From Pseudomonas versuta (GTDB lineage: Bacteria; Pseudomonadota; Gammaproteobacteria; Pseudomonadales; Pseudomonadaceae), in contig NZ_CP012676.1 of the NCBI RefSeq assembly GCF_001294575.1, positions 744,001-808,000 on the forward strand: a DNA stretch of 64,000 bases, read 5' to 3'. This document shows positions 16,489 through 24,581 of this stretch, piece by piece; positions within the stretch are counted from its first letter, which is position 1, and every line of letters begins with the position of its first letter. A program made the position numbers and the translations under genes. The notes beneath the pieces are model-generated. The model did not search any database and was not told the origin of the DNA. It saw nothing but the letters and a program-made list of their open reading frames with translations.

Positions 16489-17244
16489 ATGTCTGAGGAG
16501 CGCGTTGAGCGTCTGCTCGCTGAAGTTCATGATGACTTCGGCATGATTCGGGTGCTGGAGGTGGCTGATTACCGCTTCCTCGAATTTGGCGATGCGATCG
16601 AGCAAAGCTGCGTGTTCACCGCTGATCCCTGCTGGCTGGAGTACGACTACACCCGCGCCATGCTGATTGGTGCGCTGTGTCATGAGGCGCCCGAAAGCGC
16701 ATTGTTTTTAGGGCTTGGTGCCGGAACCCTGACTCAAGCCTGTCTCAAATTTTTGCCGCTTGAAGATGTTGAGGCCATTGAACTGCGCCCGGATGTGCCG
16801 CGCCTGGCCATTGAATACCTGGGGCTGGACGATGACCCCCGGTTGTACATCCGGATCGGTGATGCCCTTGAACTGCTGGATAGCGCGGAGCCTGCGGACC
16901 TGATTTTCGTCGACCTCTACAATGACCTGGGGCCGGCAGCCGGGCACCTGGCCTGGAAGTTTCTCGAAGACTGTCAGAAAAAGCTGTCCGCCAATGGCTG
17001 GCTGGTGATCAATCAGTGGGCGACCGATGACGGCAAGCCTCTGGGGGCCGCCTTGCTGCGTGGTTTGTATCACCGCCATTACTGGGAGTTGCCGGTGAAG
17101 GAGGGCAACGTCATCCTGCTGGTGCCGTCCGATCTGGATCAGACCCTGGATATCGATGCGCTCACTGCCCGGGCCCAGGCCCTGGCCCCGCGTCTGGGCT
17201 ACTCGCTGGACTCGCTGATCAAGGCGATTCGCCCGGCGACCTGA
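16489..17244 (+). CDS. Spermidine synthase-like methyltransferase-fold protein
   Basis: 251 residues with a Rossmann fold: [13 protein letters not shown] (about 66-78) as the nucleotide loop, [10 protein letters not shown] as the acidic end of strand 2, GDALELLD, and [15 protein letters not shown] where spermidine synthases have their DxYD-like catalytic segment. The N-terminal gate region is shorter than in SpeE. These SpeE-like proteins are widespread in Pseudomonas; many do not make spermidine, so polyamine synthesis is not claimed. GGAG lies just before the ATG. The gene stands alone, followed by a short hairpin at 17272-17287. Confidence 0.8.
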   Translation: MSEERVERLLAEVHDDFGMIRVLEVADYRFLEFGDAIEQSCVFTADPCWLEYDYTRAMLIGALCHEAPESALFLGLGAGTLTQACLKFLPLEDVEAIELRPDVPRLAIEYLGLDDDPRLYIRIGDALELLDSAEPADLIFVDLYNDLGPAAGHLAWKFLEDCQKKLSANGWLVINQWATDDGKPLGAALLRGLYHRHYWELPVKEGNVILLVPSDLDQTLDIDALTARAQALAPRLGYSLDSLIKAIRPAT

Positions 17245-17614
17245 GGCCCGGCGATGAAACGTTTTAGCGTTTGCCCCAGAAGGGGCAGGCGCGAAACGAT
17301 TTCACAAGGGCGAAAATATCGCCGAAGCCCGGTATGCAGAGGCATACAGACGAGTTTGTCTTAAAAAAACGCTTCTTTTTTTTGATAAATCCGGTATAGT
17401 GCGCGCCGGCCTTTAGCCGGGCCACGTTTAGGTGTCGCATTTCCCGAAGCACGCTTCGGCTGCTCGTCCGTTTCGCGGACAACCCTGAACGCTCCATTCA
17501 TTTAACGTTTTCGCAAATCCCCGCCGACAAAGCAGCCAGGGCGACTCTTGAGTCTTACACGGCATGCGCAGCTTTGGAGCATGGGTCTTTGCGGATGCAC
17601 TTAGAGGCAGACCC
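17245..17614 (+). promoter_or_regulatory. Promoter and long structured leader of the deaD gene
   Basis: A 370-base gap. A -10-like TATAGT lies at 17395-17400 (no convincing -35), which would give a leader of about 200 bases. Downstream of it are hairpins CCGAAG-CACG-CTTCGG (17444-17459) and GTCCG-TTTCG-CGGAC (17466-17480), and a GCCGGC/GCCGGG region at 17405-17423. Long structured leaders are typical of cold-inducible messages such as deaD. A TGCCCC-AGAA-GGGGCA hairpin at 17272-17287 may end the upstream gene. Confidence 0.5.
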
Positions 17615-19288
17615 ATGACCCAGGAAACCGGCGGCTTCGCCGCTTTTAATCTTAATCCGAACATTCTTGCAGCTGTCATTGCGACTGGCTACGAAGAACC
17701 TTCGGCTATTCAGCAGCAATCGATCCCGATCATTATGGCCGGTCACGACATGATTGGTCAGGCGCAAACCGGTACGGGTAAAACCGCCGCGTTCGCTCTG
17801 CCGATCCTGCATCGCATCGATCCTGCTAAGCGCGAGCCGCAAGCCCTGATCCTGGCGCCAACCCGTGAGTTGGCGCTGCAAGTAGCAACCGCTTTCGAAA
17901 CTTATGCCAAGCAAATGCCTGGCGTTACCGTTGTGGCCGTTTACGGCGGCGCCCCTATGGGTCCACAACTGAAAGCAATCCGTAATGGCGCACAGATTGT
18001 TGTCGCCACTCCGGGCCGTCTGTGCGACCACTTGCGTCGTGACGAAAAAGTATTGGCAACCGTGAACCACCTGGTTCTCGACGAAGCTGACGAAATGCTC
18101 AAGCTGGGCTTCATGGATGACCTTGAAGCGATCTTCAAGGCTTTGCCTGCTACCCGTCAGACCGTATTGTTCTCGGCTACCCTGCCGCAGTCGATCCGTG
18201 CCATTGCCGAACGCCATCTGCGCGATCCGCAACACGTAAAAATCCAGACCAAGACTCAGACCGTTACCGCGATCGAACAGGCTCACCTGTTGGTTCACGC
18301 TGACCAGAAGACCTCGGCTGTATTGAGCCTGCTGGAAGTCGAAGATTTCGACGCCCTGATCATGTTCGTACGTACCAAGCAAGCGACCCTGGATCTGGCA
18401 AGTGCCCTGGAAGCCAAAGGCTATAAAGCTGCTGCGCTGAACGGTGACATTGCCCAGAACCAACGTGAGCGCGTTATCGAATCCCTCAAGGATGGCCGTC
18501 TGGACATCGTTGTAGCGACCGACGTAGCGGCTCGTGGTCTTGATGTTCCACGTATCACTCACGTGTTCAACGTTGACATGCCTTACGATCCAGAGTCTTA
18601 CGTTCACCGTATCGGCCGTACCGGCCGTGCAGGTCGCGAAGGTCGCGCGCTGTTGCTGGTAACTCCTCGTGAGCGCCGCATGCTGCAAGTGATCGAGCGC
18701 GTAACCGGTCAAAAGGTTGCTGAAGTCCGCCTGCCGGATGCCCAAGCTGTTCTCGATGCCCGCATCAAGAAGTTGACCAACAGCCTGACGCCACTGGTTG
18801 CTGACGCTGAATCGACTCACGGTGATCTGCTGGATCGCCTGATTGCCGATATCGGTTGCAGCCCGCGTGCTCTGGCCGCTGCTCTGTTGCGCAAAGCTAC
18901 CAACGGTCAGGCTCTGACGTTGGCTGCGATCGAACGCGACCGTCCACTGGTGCCGAACAGCGCACCGCGTGAGCGTTCGTCCGAGCGTACTGGCGACCGT
19001 CCGGACCGTGGTGATCGTGAGCGTCGTGCTCCGGTTCCATTGGCCGAAGGCCGTGCACGTTGCCGTACCGCGCTGGGTGCGCGTGATGGTATCGCTGCCA
19101 AGAACCTGCTGGGCGCTATCCTCAACGAGGGTGGCCTGGCACGTGAAGCAATCGGTCGCATTCAGGTGCGTGACAGCTTCAGCCTGGTAGAGCTGCCGGA
19201 AGTAGGTCTGGAAAGTTTGCTGGCCAAACTCAAAGACACCCGCGTTGCCGGCAAGCAGCTCAAGCTGCGTCGCTACCGCGAAGATTAA
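17615..19288 (+). CDS. deaD: DEAD-box ATP-dependent RNA helicase DeaD/CsdA
   Basis: 557 residues from the ATG at 17615, with AGAGG upstream; 17 further open codons precede it but lack the family start. It carries all motifs in order: Q motif (PSAIQQQSIP), AQTGTGKT, PTRELALQ, TPGR, DEAD at 154-157 region (VLDEADEM), SAT, then ATDVAARGLDVP and HRIGRTGRAGR. After about residue 430 comes an Arg/Asp/Glu-rich linker and a DbpA-like RNA-binding domain (KNLLGAILNEGG, RIQVRDSFSLVELPE). It unwinds structured RNA in ribosome assembly and mRNA decay, especially in the cold. A strong terminator follows. Confidence 0.94.
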   Translation: MTQETGGFAAFNLNPNILAAVIATGYEEPSAIQQQSIPIIMAGHDMIGQAQTGTGKTAAFALPILHRIDPAKREPQALILAPTRELALQVATAFETYAKQMPGVTVVAVYGGAPMGPQLKAIRNGAQIVVATPGRLCDHLRRDEKVLATVNHLVLDEADEMLKLGFMDDLEAIFKALPATRQTVLFSATLPQSIRAIAERHLRDPQHVKIQTKTQTVTAIEQAHLLVHADQKTSAVLSLLEVEDFDALIMFVRTKQATLDLASALEAKGYKAAALNGDIAQNQRERVIESLKDGRLDIVVATDVAARGLDVPRITHVFNVDMPYDPESYVHRIGRTGRAGREGRALLLVTPRERRMLQVIERVTGQKVAEVRLPDAQAVLDARIKKLTNSLTPLVADAESTHGDLLDRLIADIGCSPRALAAALLRKATNGQALTLAAIERDRPLVPNSAPRERSSERTGDRPDRGDRERRAPVPLAEGRARCRTALGARDGIAAKNLLGAILNEGGLAREAIGRIQVRDSFSLVELPEVGLESLLAKLKDTRVAGKQLKLRRYRED

Positions 19289-19314
19289 TCACTGCCTGGC
19301 TGTGATTGATCGCT

Positions 19315-19347
19315 AAAAAAATCCCCGACTGGTTCGGGGATTTTTTT
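19315..19347 (+). terminator. Terminator after deaD
   Basis: Stem AAAAAATCCCCGA with TCGGGGATTTTTTT around loop CTGGT, ending in seven T. Confidence 0.93.
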
Positions 19348-19378
19348 GCCTGCAATTTGAGGGGCGAGCGGCATAAAA

Positions 19379-19425
19379 CGGTGGGAGCGGGCTGGCTCGC
19401 GATTTCCCCGCAAGCAAGGCGGTTA
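19379..19425. repeat. Single REP-like unit
   Basis: GTGGGAGCGGGCTGGCTCGCGATTT at 19380 followed by CCCCGCAAGCAAGGCGG: a short REP-type palindrome in the gap between deaD and the convergent dioxygenase gene. Only one unit is seen. Confidence 0.55.
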
Positions 19426-19444
19426 TTGCAAGGTGTGCGTGGTG

Positions 19445-20212
19445 TCACCCGAACCGGTAGATATCCATCCCCAACGCGCCCAGCGTCCAGCCCTGGTGGG
19501 CAATGCTGAAAGAGCCACCTGCGCCGCGGGCGAAGTACAGCGGCAAGAGATGTTCGTCGCTGGGGTGATTTTTAACTGCAAAAGGCGCCAGTTGCCGGTA
19601 TTGGTGCAGCGCCGGTTGGTCGTCAGCGGCAAGTTTTTCGATCATCCAGTCGCGAAAGGCTTTGGCCCAGGGCTCTATGCTTTCCGGGCCCGCGTGCCAG
19701 TCCAGCTCGCGCAGGTTGTGAGTGATGCTGCCGGACCCAATCATCAGGACCCCTTCGCTACGCAAGGTTGCCAGCGCGCGCCCGATTTCAGTCAGGCCTG
19801 CAGGCCCGAGCTGACTGGGCAATGAAACCTGGACTACGGGAATGTTGGCTGCCGGATACATCAACGAGAGGGGCACCCAGGCGCCGTGGTCAAAGGGCCG
19901 TTGTGCGTCCAGACCGGCCGCCAAGCCATGTTCGGCCAGCAGTTCCACAATGCGCGCGGCCAGGACAGGCTCACCCGGGGCTGGGTATTGCACGGCAAAC
20001 AGGGCGGGCGGGAAGCCGCCAAAGTCATGCCAGGTCTCGGGTGCGGGGTTGCTGGCGACCCGCAGGTCGGTGCTTTCCCAGTGCGCAGAAACCAGCGCGA
20101 TGGCTTTTGGCCGGGGTAGCTCGGCTGCCAGGCGTTTGAGTGCCGGGCCACTGGCGCCGGGCTCAAGTGCGAGCATGGGAGAACCGTGTGAGATATACAG
20201 GCTGGGCAGCAT
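19445..20212 (-). CDS. Class III extradiol ring-cleavage dioxygenase (4,5-DOPA dioxygenase-like)
   Basis: 255 residues. The fold of YgiD/LigB-like enzymes is indicated by the N-terminal SLYISHGSPMLAL (metal-ligand His), SAHWES near residue 43, FGGFPPALFAVQYPAPG, the DHGAWVPL motif with a second His near 110, and GSGSITHNL with the third His near 165. These Zn- or Fe-dependent enzymes open catechol rings, for example of DOPA; the bacterial physiological substrate is usually unknown. It is divergent from tpm, sharing about 100 bases of promoter region. Confidence 0.87.
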   Translation of the reverse strand: MLPSLYISHGSPMLALEPGASGPALKRLAAELPRPKAIALVSAHWESTDLRVASNPAPETWHDFGGFPPALFAVQYPAPGEPVLAARIVELLAEHGLAAGLDAQRPFDHGAWVPLSLMYPAANIPVVQVSLPSQLGPAGLTEIGRALATLRSEGVLMIGSGSITHNLRELDWHAGPESIEPWAKAFRDWMIEKLAADDQPALHQYRQLAPFAVKNHPSDEHLLPLYFARGAGGSFSIAHQGWTLGALGMDIYRFG

Positions 20213-20312
20213 GGGATGGGGCCTCAGGGTTAAGATGTGCCATCTTCAACCCGGCATTGATCTAAATCCAATATAAGTTTTAGTGCTTATTGATCGAATT
20301 TAAAGGTGAATC

Positions 20313-20972
20313 ATGCAGCCTGAATTTTGGCACGACCGGTGGCAGCGTAATCAGATCGGTTTCCACCAGGAGCAAGTCAATCCCTGCCTTGAACGGCTAT
20401 GGCCCCAACTTGAATTGCTTCGTGGCGCTCGGGTTCTGGTGCCTTTGTGCGGTAAAAGCCTGGATCTGAGCTGGCTGGCGGCCAGTGGCTTTGAGGTCTT
20501 GGGTGTAGAGCTGTCGCAAACGGCGGTGGAGCAGTTCTTTAGCGAACAGAGGGTCACGCCGCAGGTTCGTGAGCAAGGCGGCTTCAAGGTGTATGAGGCG
20601 GGCCCGGTGACGATCATATGCGGCGACTTCTTTGCCTTGAGTGCGGCAGACGTTGCCGGGTGCGCAGGGCTTTATGACCGTGCGGCGATCATTGCTTTGC
20701 CACCGCAAATGCGTAAGGCCTATGCCTTGCACCTGTCGCAAATCCTGCCCCGGGACTGCAGGGGGTTGTTGATTACCCTGGATTACGATCAGCACGAGAT
20801 GAAAGGCCCTCCGTTCTCGGTGCCTGATGATGAGGTGCAGCAATTGCTGGCGCCTGCCTGGTCACTGCAGATCGTTGAGCAGCCGGACGTTCTGGGTCAG
20901 AATTGGAAGTTCCTTAAAGGCGGGGCGTCGCGTCTGGTGGAGAGGGTGTACCGGGTGTGCAAGACCGCCTGA
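20313..20972 (+). CDS. tpm: Thiopurine S-methyltransferase
   Basis: 219 residues. Family segments are all present: WHDRWQRNQIGFHQEQVNP at the N-terminus, ARVLVPLCGKSLDLSWLA (SAM loop), GVELSQTAVEQFF, YDRAAIIALPP and LLITLDYDQHEMKGPPFSV. The enzyme methylates thiopurines, and in Pseudomonas also selenite and tellurite-derived species to volatile methylated forms. AAGGTG precedes the ATG. A bidirectional terminator separates it from htpX. Confidence 0.95.
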   Translation: MQPEFWHDRWQRNQIGFHQEQVNPCLERLWPQLELLRGARVLVPLCGKSLDLSWLAASGFEVLGVELSQTAVEQFFSEQRVTPQVREQGGFKVYEAGPVTIICGDFFALSAADVAGCAGLYDRAAIIALPPQMRKAYALHLSQILPRDCRGLLITLDYDQHEMKGPPFSVPDDEVQQLLAPAWSLQIVEQPDVLGQNWKFLKGGASRLVERVYRVCKTA

Positions 20973-20984
20973 ATTGCAGGCATG

Positions 20985-21012
20985 AAAAAGGGCGACCGGA
21001 GTCGCCCTTTTT
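20985..21012. terminator. Bidirectional terminator between tpm and htpX
   Basis: A perfect 12-bp stem AAAAAGGGCGAC / GTCGCCCTTTTT with loop CGGA; usable from both sides. Confidence 0.94.
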
Positions 21013-21026
21013 ACGTTGCCGTGCTA

Positions 21027-21914
21027 TCAGCCGCGGCGACGCAGTGCATCGATACGTTCTTCCAGAGGCGGATGGCTCATGAACATCCGCGCAAGACCTT
21101 GCTTGAGCCCGCCGTTGATGCCGAAAGCCGCCAGGGTGTCAGGCATGTGTACTGGCAGGCCTTGTTCGGAGCGCAGGCGCTGCAGGGCGCTGATCATGGC
21201 CGTTGTGCCGGCAAGTTGTGCGCCGGCTTCGTCAGCCCGGAATTCACGCTTGCGCGAGAACCACATCACGATGGCGCTGGCGAGGAAGCCCAGTACCAGT
21301 TCGGCGAAAATGGTCGCGACGTAGTAAGCAATACCGCGGCCTTCATCGTTCTTGAATATAACTTTGTCGACAAAGTTGCCGATGATGCGGGCGAAGAACA
21401 TGACGAAGGTGTTCACCACGCCTTGCACCAGTGCCAGAGTCACCATGTCGCCATTGGCAACGTGACCGATCTCGTGAGCCAGTACAGCTTTTACTTCATC
21501 GGGCGAGAAGCGCTCCAGCAAACCCTGGCTGACAGCGACCAACGCATCGTTTTTATTCCAGCCAGTGGCGAAGGCGTTAGCCTCGTATGCCGGGAAAATC
21601 CCTACTTCAGGCATCTTGATCCCTGCTTCGCGGGACAGTTGCTCAACGGTTTGCATCAACCATTGTTCATGGCGGGTACGGGGCTGGGTGATCACCTGGG
21701 TGCTGGTGCTCATCTTCGCCATCCATTTGGAGATGAAGAGCGAGAACAAAGACCCTGCAAAACCAAAGACCGCACAGAATATCAACAGCTGACTGAGGTT
21801 CAGATCAACCCCGTTGGCCGCCATGAACCCGTTAAAGCCGAACAGGCTCAAGGTAATGCTGGCAATCAGCACGACCGCCAGGTTAGTGGCCAAAAACAGC
21901 AGAATGCGCATCAT
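21027..21914 (-). CDS. htpX: Membrane zinc metalloprotease HtpX
   Basis: 295 residues. Two N-terminal membrane helices (about 4-25 and 35-55), the zinc motif HEIGH at about 144-148 ([14 protein letters not shown]), two further helices near 155-210, and the third-ligand Glu in [10 protein letters not shown]. HtpX degrades misfolded inner membrane proteins together with FtsH. In P. aeruginosa the gene is also near tpm and alaA, matching the order here. Confidence 0.96.
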   Translation of the reverse strand: MMRILLFLATNLAVVLIASITLSLFGFNGFMAANGVDLNLSQLLIFCAVFGFAGSLFSLFISKWMAKMSTSTQVITQPRTRHEQWLMQTVEQLSREAGIKMPEVGIFPAYEANAFATGWNKNDALVAVSQGLLERFSPDEVKAVLAHEIGHVANGDMVTLALVQGVVNTFVMFFARIIGNFVDKVIFKNDEGRGIAYYVATIFAELVLGFLASAIVMWFSRKREFRADEAGAQLAGTTAMISALQRLRSEQGLPVHMPDTLAAFGINGGLKQGLARMFMSHPPLEERIDALRRRG

Positions 21915-22229
21915 GGTTGTAAGAATCTCCTCGTCTTAAAGGTATTGCCGCATGCGGGTATATAAGGTGCTGCCACAGGCTATTCAACCGGGCGACTATT
22001 TCAAACTGTGTCCTGCAGATTGATTCTAGTAACAAGCCAGTCATTTCCTAATCCCGATTGAGTTTTTTTATGCGTATAAATTCAATCGGGCCCCAGCAAA
22101 CACTAGGTGCAAGTTTTTTCAGGGCGTGGACAGGGCGGTGTGCGAGGGCAGTGGAGAGGCGCACGTGAATAAAATTTAACTCGACACATGCTGTGCGACA
22201 TTTCAAAGCTCGCACAGCATGTGAGGACA
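21915..22229. other. Intergenic region with two strong inverted repeats
   Basis: 315 bases between the start of htpX and the end of alaA, no gene. It holds the htpX promoter (not resolved), a 9-bp perfect inverted repeat at 22053-22061/22082-22090 with a 20-base AT-rich centre, and the 13-bp alaA hairpin at 22185-22223. Confidence 0.6.
22185..22223 (-). terminator. Perfect 13-bp hairpin downstream of alaA
   Basis: CACATGCTGTGCG (22185-22197) pairs exactly with CGCACAGCATGTG (22211-22223), loop 13 bases. On the minus strand it begins 7 bases after the alaA stop and is followed by TCGAGTTAAATTTTATT, so it probably ends or protects the alaA message although the T run is not immediate. Confidence 0.65.
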
Positions 22230-23441
22230 TTACTGACGGTAGGTCTTCAGGAAATTACCGATTCGACCAATAGCCATGTCCAGTTCATCGACTCGCGGCA
22301 AGGTCACGACGCGGAAGTGGTCAGGCCATGGCCAGTTGAAGGCGGTGCCCTGAACCACCAGCAGCTTTTCCGATAGCAGCAAGTCCAGGACGAATTTTTC
22401 GTCGTTCAGGATCGGGCACACTTTTGGGTCTATGCGGGGGAACGCATACAGGGCGCCCATCGGCTTCACGCAGCTGACGCCGGGGATGTCATTGAGCAGT
22501 TCCCAGGTGCGGTTGCGCTGCTCGAGCAGGCGACCGTTGGGCAATACCAGATCGTTGATGCTCTGATAGCCGCCAAGTGCCGTCTGGATCGCGTGTTGGC
22601 TGGGCACGTTGGCGCACAGGCGCATGTTCGCCAGCATGTCGATGCCTTCGATGTAGCTTTGTGCGTTGTGCTTGGGGCCGGAGATGGCGATCCAGCCTGA
22701 GCGGAAGCCCGCCACCCGGTACGACTTGGACAAGCCGTTGAAGGTCAGGCACAACAGGTCCGGTGCCAGGGAGGCAGTGCAAATGTGCACGGCGTCGTCG
22801 TACAGGATCTTGTCGTAAATCTCGTCCGAGAACACCACCAGATTGTGCTGGCGCGCCAGTTCCAGCATGCCCAGTAGCACTTCCTTGGAATACACCGCAC
22901 CCGTCGGGTTGTTCGGGTTGATGATGACCATGGCTTTGGTGTTGGGAGTGATTTTGGCTTTGATATCAGCCAGGTCAGGCCACCAGTTGGCTTGCTCATC
23001 ACACAGGTAGTGCACTGGATGACCGCCGGCCAGGGTCACGGCCGCAGTCCACAGCGGGTAGTCCGGTGCCGGCACCAGAACTTCGTCACCGTTGTTGAGC
23101 AGTGCCTGCAGTGACATCACGATCAGTTCGGAGACGCCGTTGCCCAGATAGATGTCTTCAATGCCGACACCTTCTACCTGTTTCTGCTGGTAGTACTGCA
23201 TGACCGCCTTGCGCGCGCTGAACAGACCCTTGGAGTCGCTGTAGCCTTGTGCAGTGGGCAGATTGCGGATCACGTCCTGAAGGATTTCGTCCGGCGCTTC
23301 AAAACCAAAGGGCGCCGGGTTGCCGATATTCAGCTTGAGGATGCGATGACCTTCCTCCTCCAGTCGTTTGGCGTGCTTGAGCACTGGGCCGCGAATGTCA
23401 TAACAGACGTTGGCGAGCTTGTTTGATTTGCTGACCTGCAT
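22230..23441 (-). CDS. alaA: Alanine-synthesising PLP aminotransferase AlaA
   Basis: 403 residues from the ATG at 23441 ([18 protein letters not shown]), matching the length of E. coli AlaA (405); an upstream in-frame start would add 25 residues without family similarity. It makes alanine from pyruvate and glutamate. Motifs: [50 protein letters not shown], and the PLP lysine in [17 protein letters not shown]. The C-terminus reads [20 protein letters not shown]. It is divergent from msrB with about 210 bases between. Confidence 0.95.
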   Translation of the reverse strand: MQVSKSNKLANVCYDIRGPVLKHAKRLEEEGHRILKLNIGNPAPFGFEAPDEILQDVIRNLPTAQGYSDSKGLFSARKAVMQYYQQKQVEGVGIEDIYLGNGVSELIVMSLQALLNNGDEVLVPAPDYPLWTAAVTLAGGHPVHYLCDEQANWWPDLADIKAKITPNTKAMVIINPNNPTGAVYSKEVLLGMLELARQHNLVVFSDEIYDKILYDDAVHICTASLAPDLLCLTFNGLSKSYRVAGFRSGWIAISGPKHNAQSYIEGIDMLANMRLCANVPSQHAIQTALGGYQSINDLVLPNGRLLEQRNRTWELLNDIPGVSCVKPMGALYAFPRIDPKVCPILNDEKFVLDLLLSEKLLVVQGTAFNWPWPDHFRVVTLPRVDELDMAIGRIGNFLKTYRQ

Positions 23442-23651
23442 GGCGATGTGATCCCGAAAATGAACGATCCAGGCCGCGTGAAATCCCGGCACTGGGTAAT
23501 CCTGCCTTGCAAACACCGCATTGCTTCAAGAATCCGTTTGAATGCAGATAGAGCGGGTGCCAGACTGGCGAATAACGAGGCGCAATCATACGTGCCCCCC
23601 GACCCCTGTAAAAGCCACCGGGCAGGGTTTTTCAGCTACAGAGGCAGAACT

Positions 23652-24047
23652 ATGGAAAAGTTGAATAAAACGCTCGACGAGTGGAAGGCCATGCTCGACC
23701 CCGAGCAGTACAACGTGTGCCGGCTCAAAGGTACGGAGCGGCCATTTTCGGGTAAATACAACGCCACCAAAACCGATGGCGTCTATCACTGCGTTTGCTG
23801 CAATGAACCGCTGTTTGATTCTAGCGCCAAGTTTGATTCGGGTTGCGGCTGGCCGAGTTTTTATCAACCGATTGGCGACAGCGCCATGATCGAGATTCGT
23901 GATGTGAGTCACGGCATGGTTCGCACCGAAGTGGTCTGCGCCAAGTGTGAGGCCCACCTCGGGCATGTATTCCCTGATGGCCCGCCACCGACCGGGCTGC
24001 GTTATTGCATCAACTCGGTATGCCTGGATCTGGTTCCGCGCACCTGA
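23652..24047 (+). CDS. msrB: Peptide methionine-(R)-sulfoxide reductase
   Basis: 131 residues from the ATG at 23652, with AGAGG upstream. It repairs methionine R-sulfoxide in proteins. Zinc-binding pairs CVCC and CAKC are present, as are the core [10 protein letters not shown] and [11 protein letters not shown] with the catalytic Cys in RYCINS. The glutathione peroxidase gene follows after 22 bases, so the two form an oxidative-repair operon. Confidence 0.96.
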   Translation: MEKLNKTLDEWKAMLDPEQYNVCRLKGTERPFSGKYNATKTDGVYHCVCCNEPLFDSSAKFDSGCGWPSFYQPIGDSAMIEIRDVSHGMVRTEVVCAKCEAHLGHVFPDGPPPTGLRYCINSVCLDLVPRT

Positions 24048-24069
24048 ATCTACCTGGAGAGGCTCCGTC

Positions 24070-24567
24070 ATGACTGACAACTTGCTCAACATTCCCTGCA
24101 CCACCCTCAGGGGGGAGCAAAAGACGCTGGCGGACTACCCGGGTAAAGCGGTGCTGGTGGTCAATACCGCCAGCAAGTGCGGATTCACTCCCCAGTACAA
24201 GGGACTTGAAGCGTTGTGGCAGCAATACAAGGATCAGGGGCTGGTGATTCTTGGTTTTCCCTGCAATCAGTTCGGCAAACAGGAACCCGGTGATGACGCG
24301 GCCATTTCCGAATTTTGCGAGCTGAACTTCGGTGTGAGCTTTCCACTGTTCAAGAAGATCGACGTCAATGGCAGCCAGGCTCATCCACTGTTCGTAGCGC
24401 TTAAAAAGCGTGCGCCGGGGGTACTGGCGACCGAAAGGATCAAGTGGAATTTCACCAAGTTCTTGATTGGCCGGGACGGGCACGTCAAACGCTACGCCCC
24501 GACCACCAAGCCCGAAGCGCTGAAGGCCGATATTGAAGCGCTGCTACAAAAAACTGCCACAGCCTGA
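24070..24567 (+). CDS. Glutathione peroxidase family thiol peroxidase
   Basis: 165 residues from the ATG at 24070, preceded by GGAGAGG. The peroxidatic Cys is in NTASKCGFTPQY, the second Cys in GFPCNQFG, and the Trp/Asn of the active site in IKWNFTKFLIG. Such bacterial enzymes often use thioredoxin rather than glutathione. It follows msrB closely and its end is 14 bases from the convergent sensor kinase gene, which leaves almost no space for a terminator. Confidence 0.94.
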   Translation: MTDNLLNIPCTTLRGEQKTLADYPGKAVLVVNTASKCGFTPQYKGLEALWQQYKDQGLVILGFPCNQFGKQEPGDDAAISEFCELNFGVSFPLFKKIDVNGSQAHPLFVALKKRAPGVLATERIKWNFTKFLIGRDGHVKRYAPTTKPEALKADIEALLQKTATA

Positions 24568-24581
24568 ATCTCCTGCACTGC

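Noticed and set aside
17555..18820. A 421-codon open frame antisense to deaD
   Set aside because: Opposite all the helicase motifs; composition is the shadow type, no domain.
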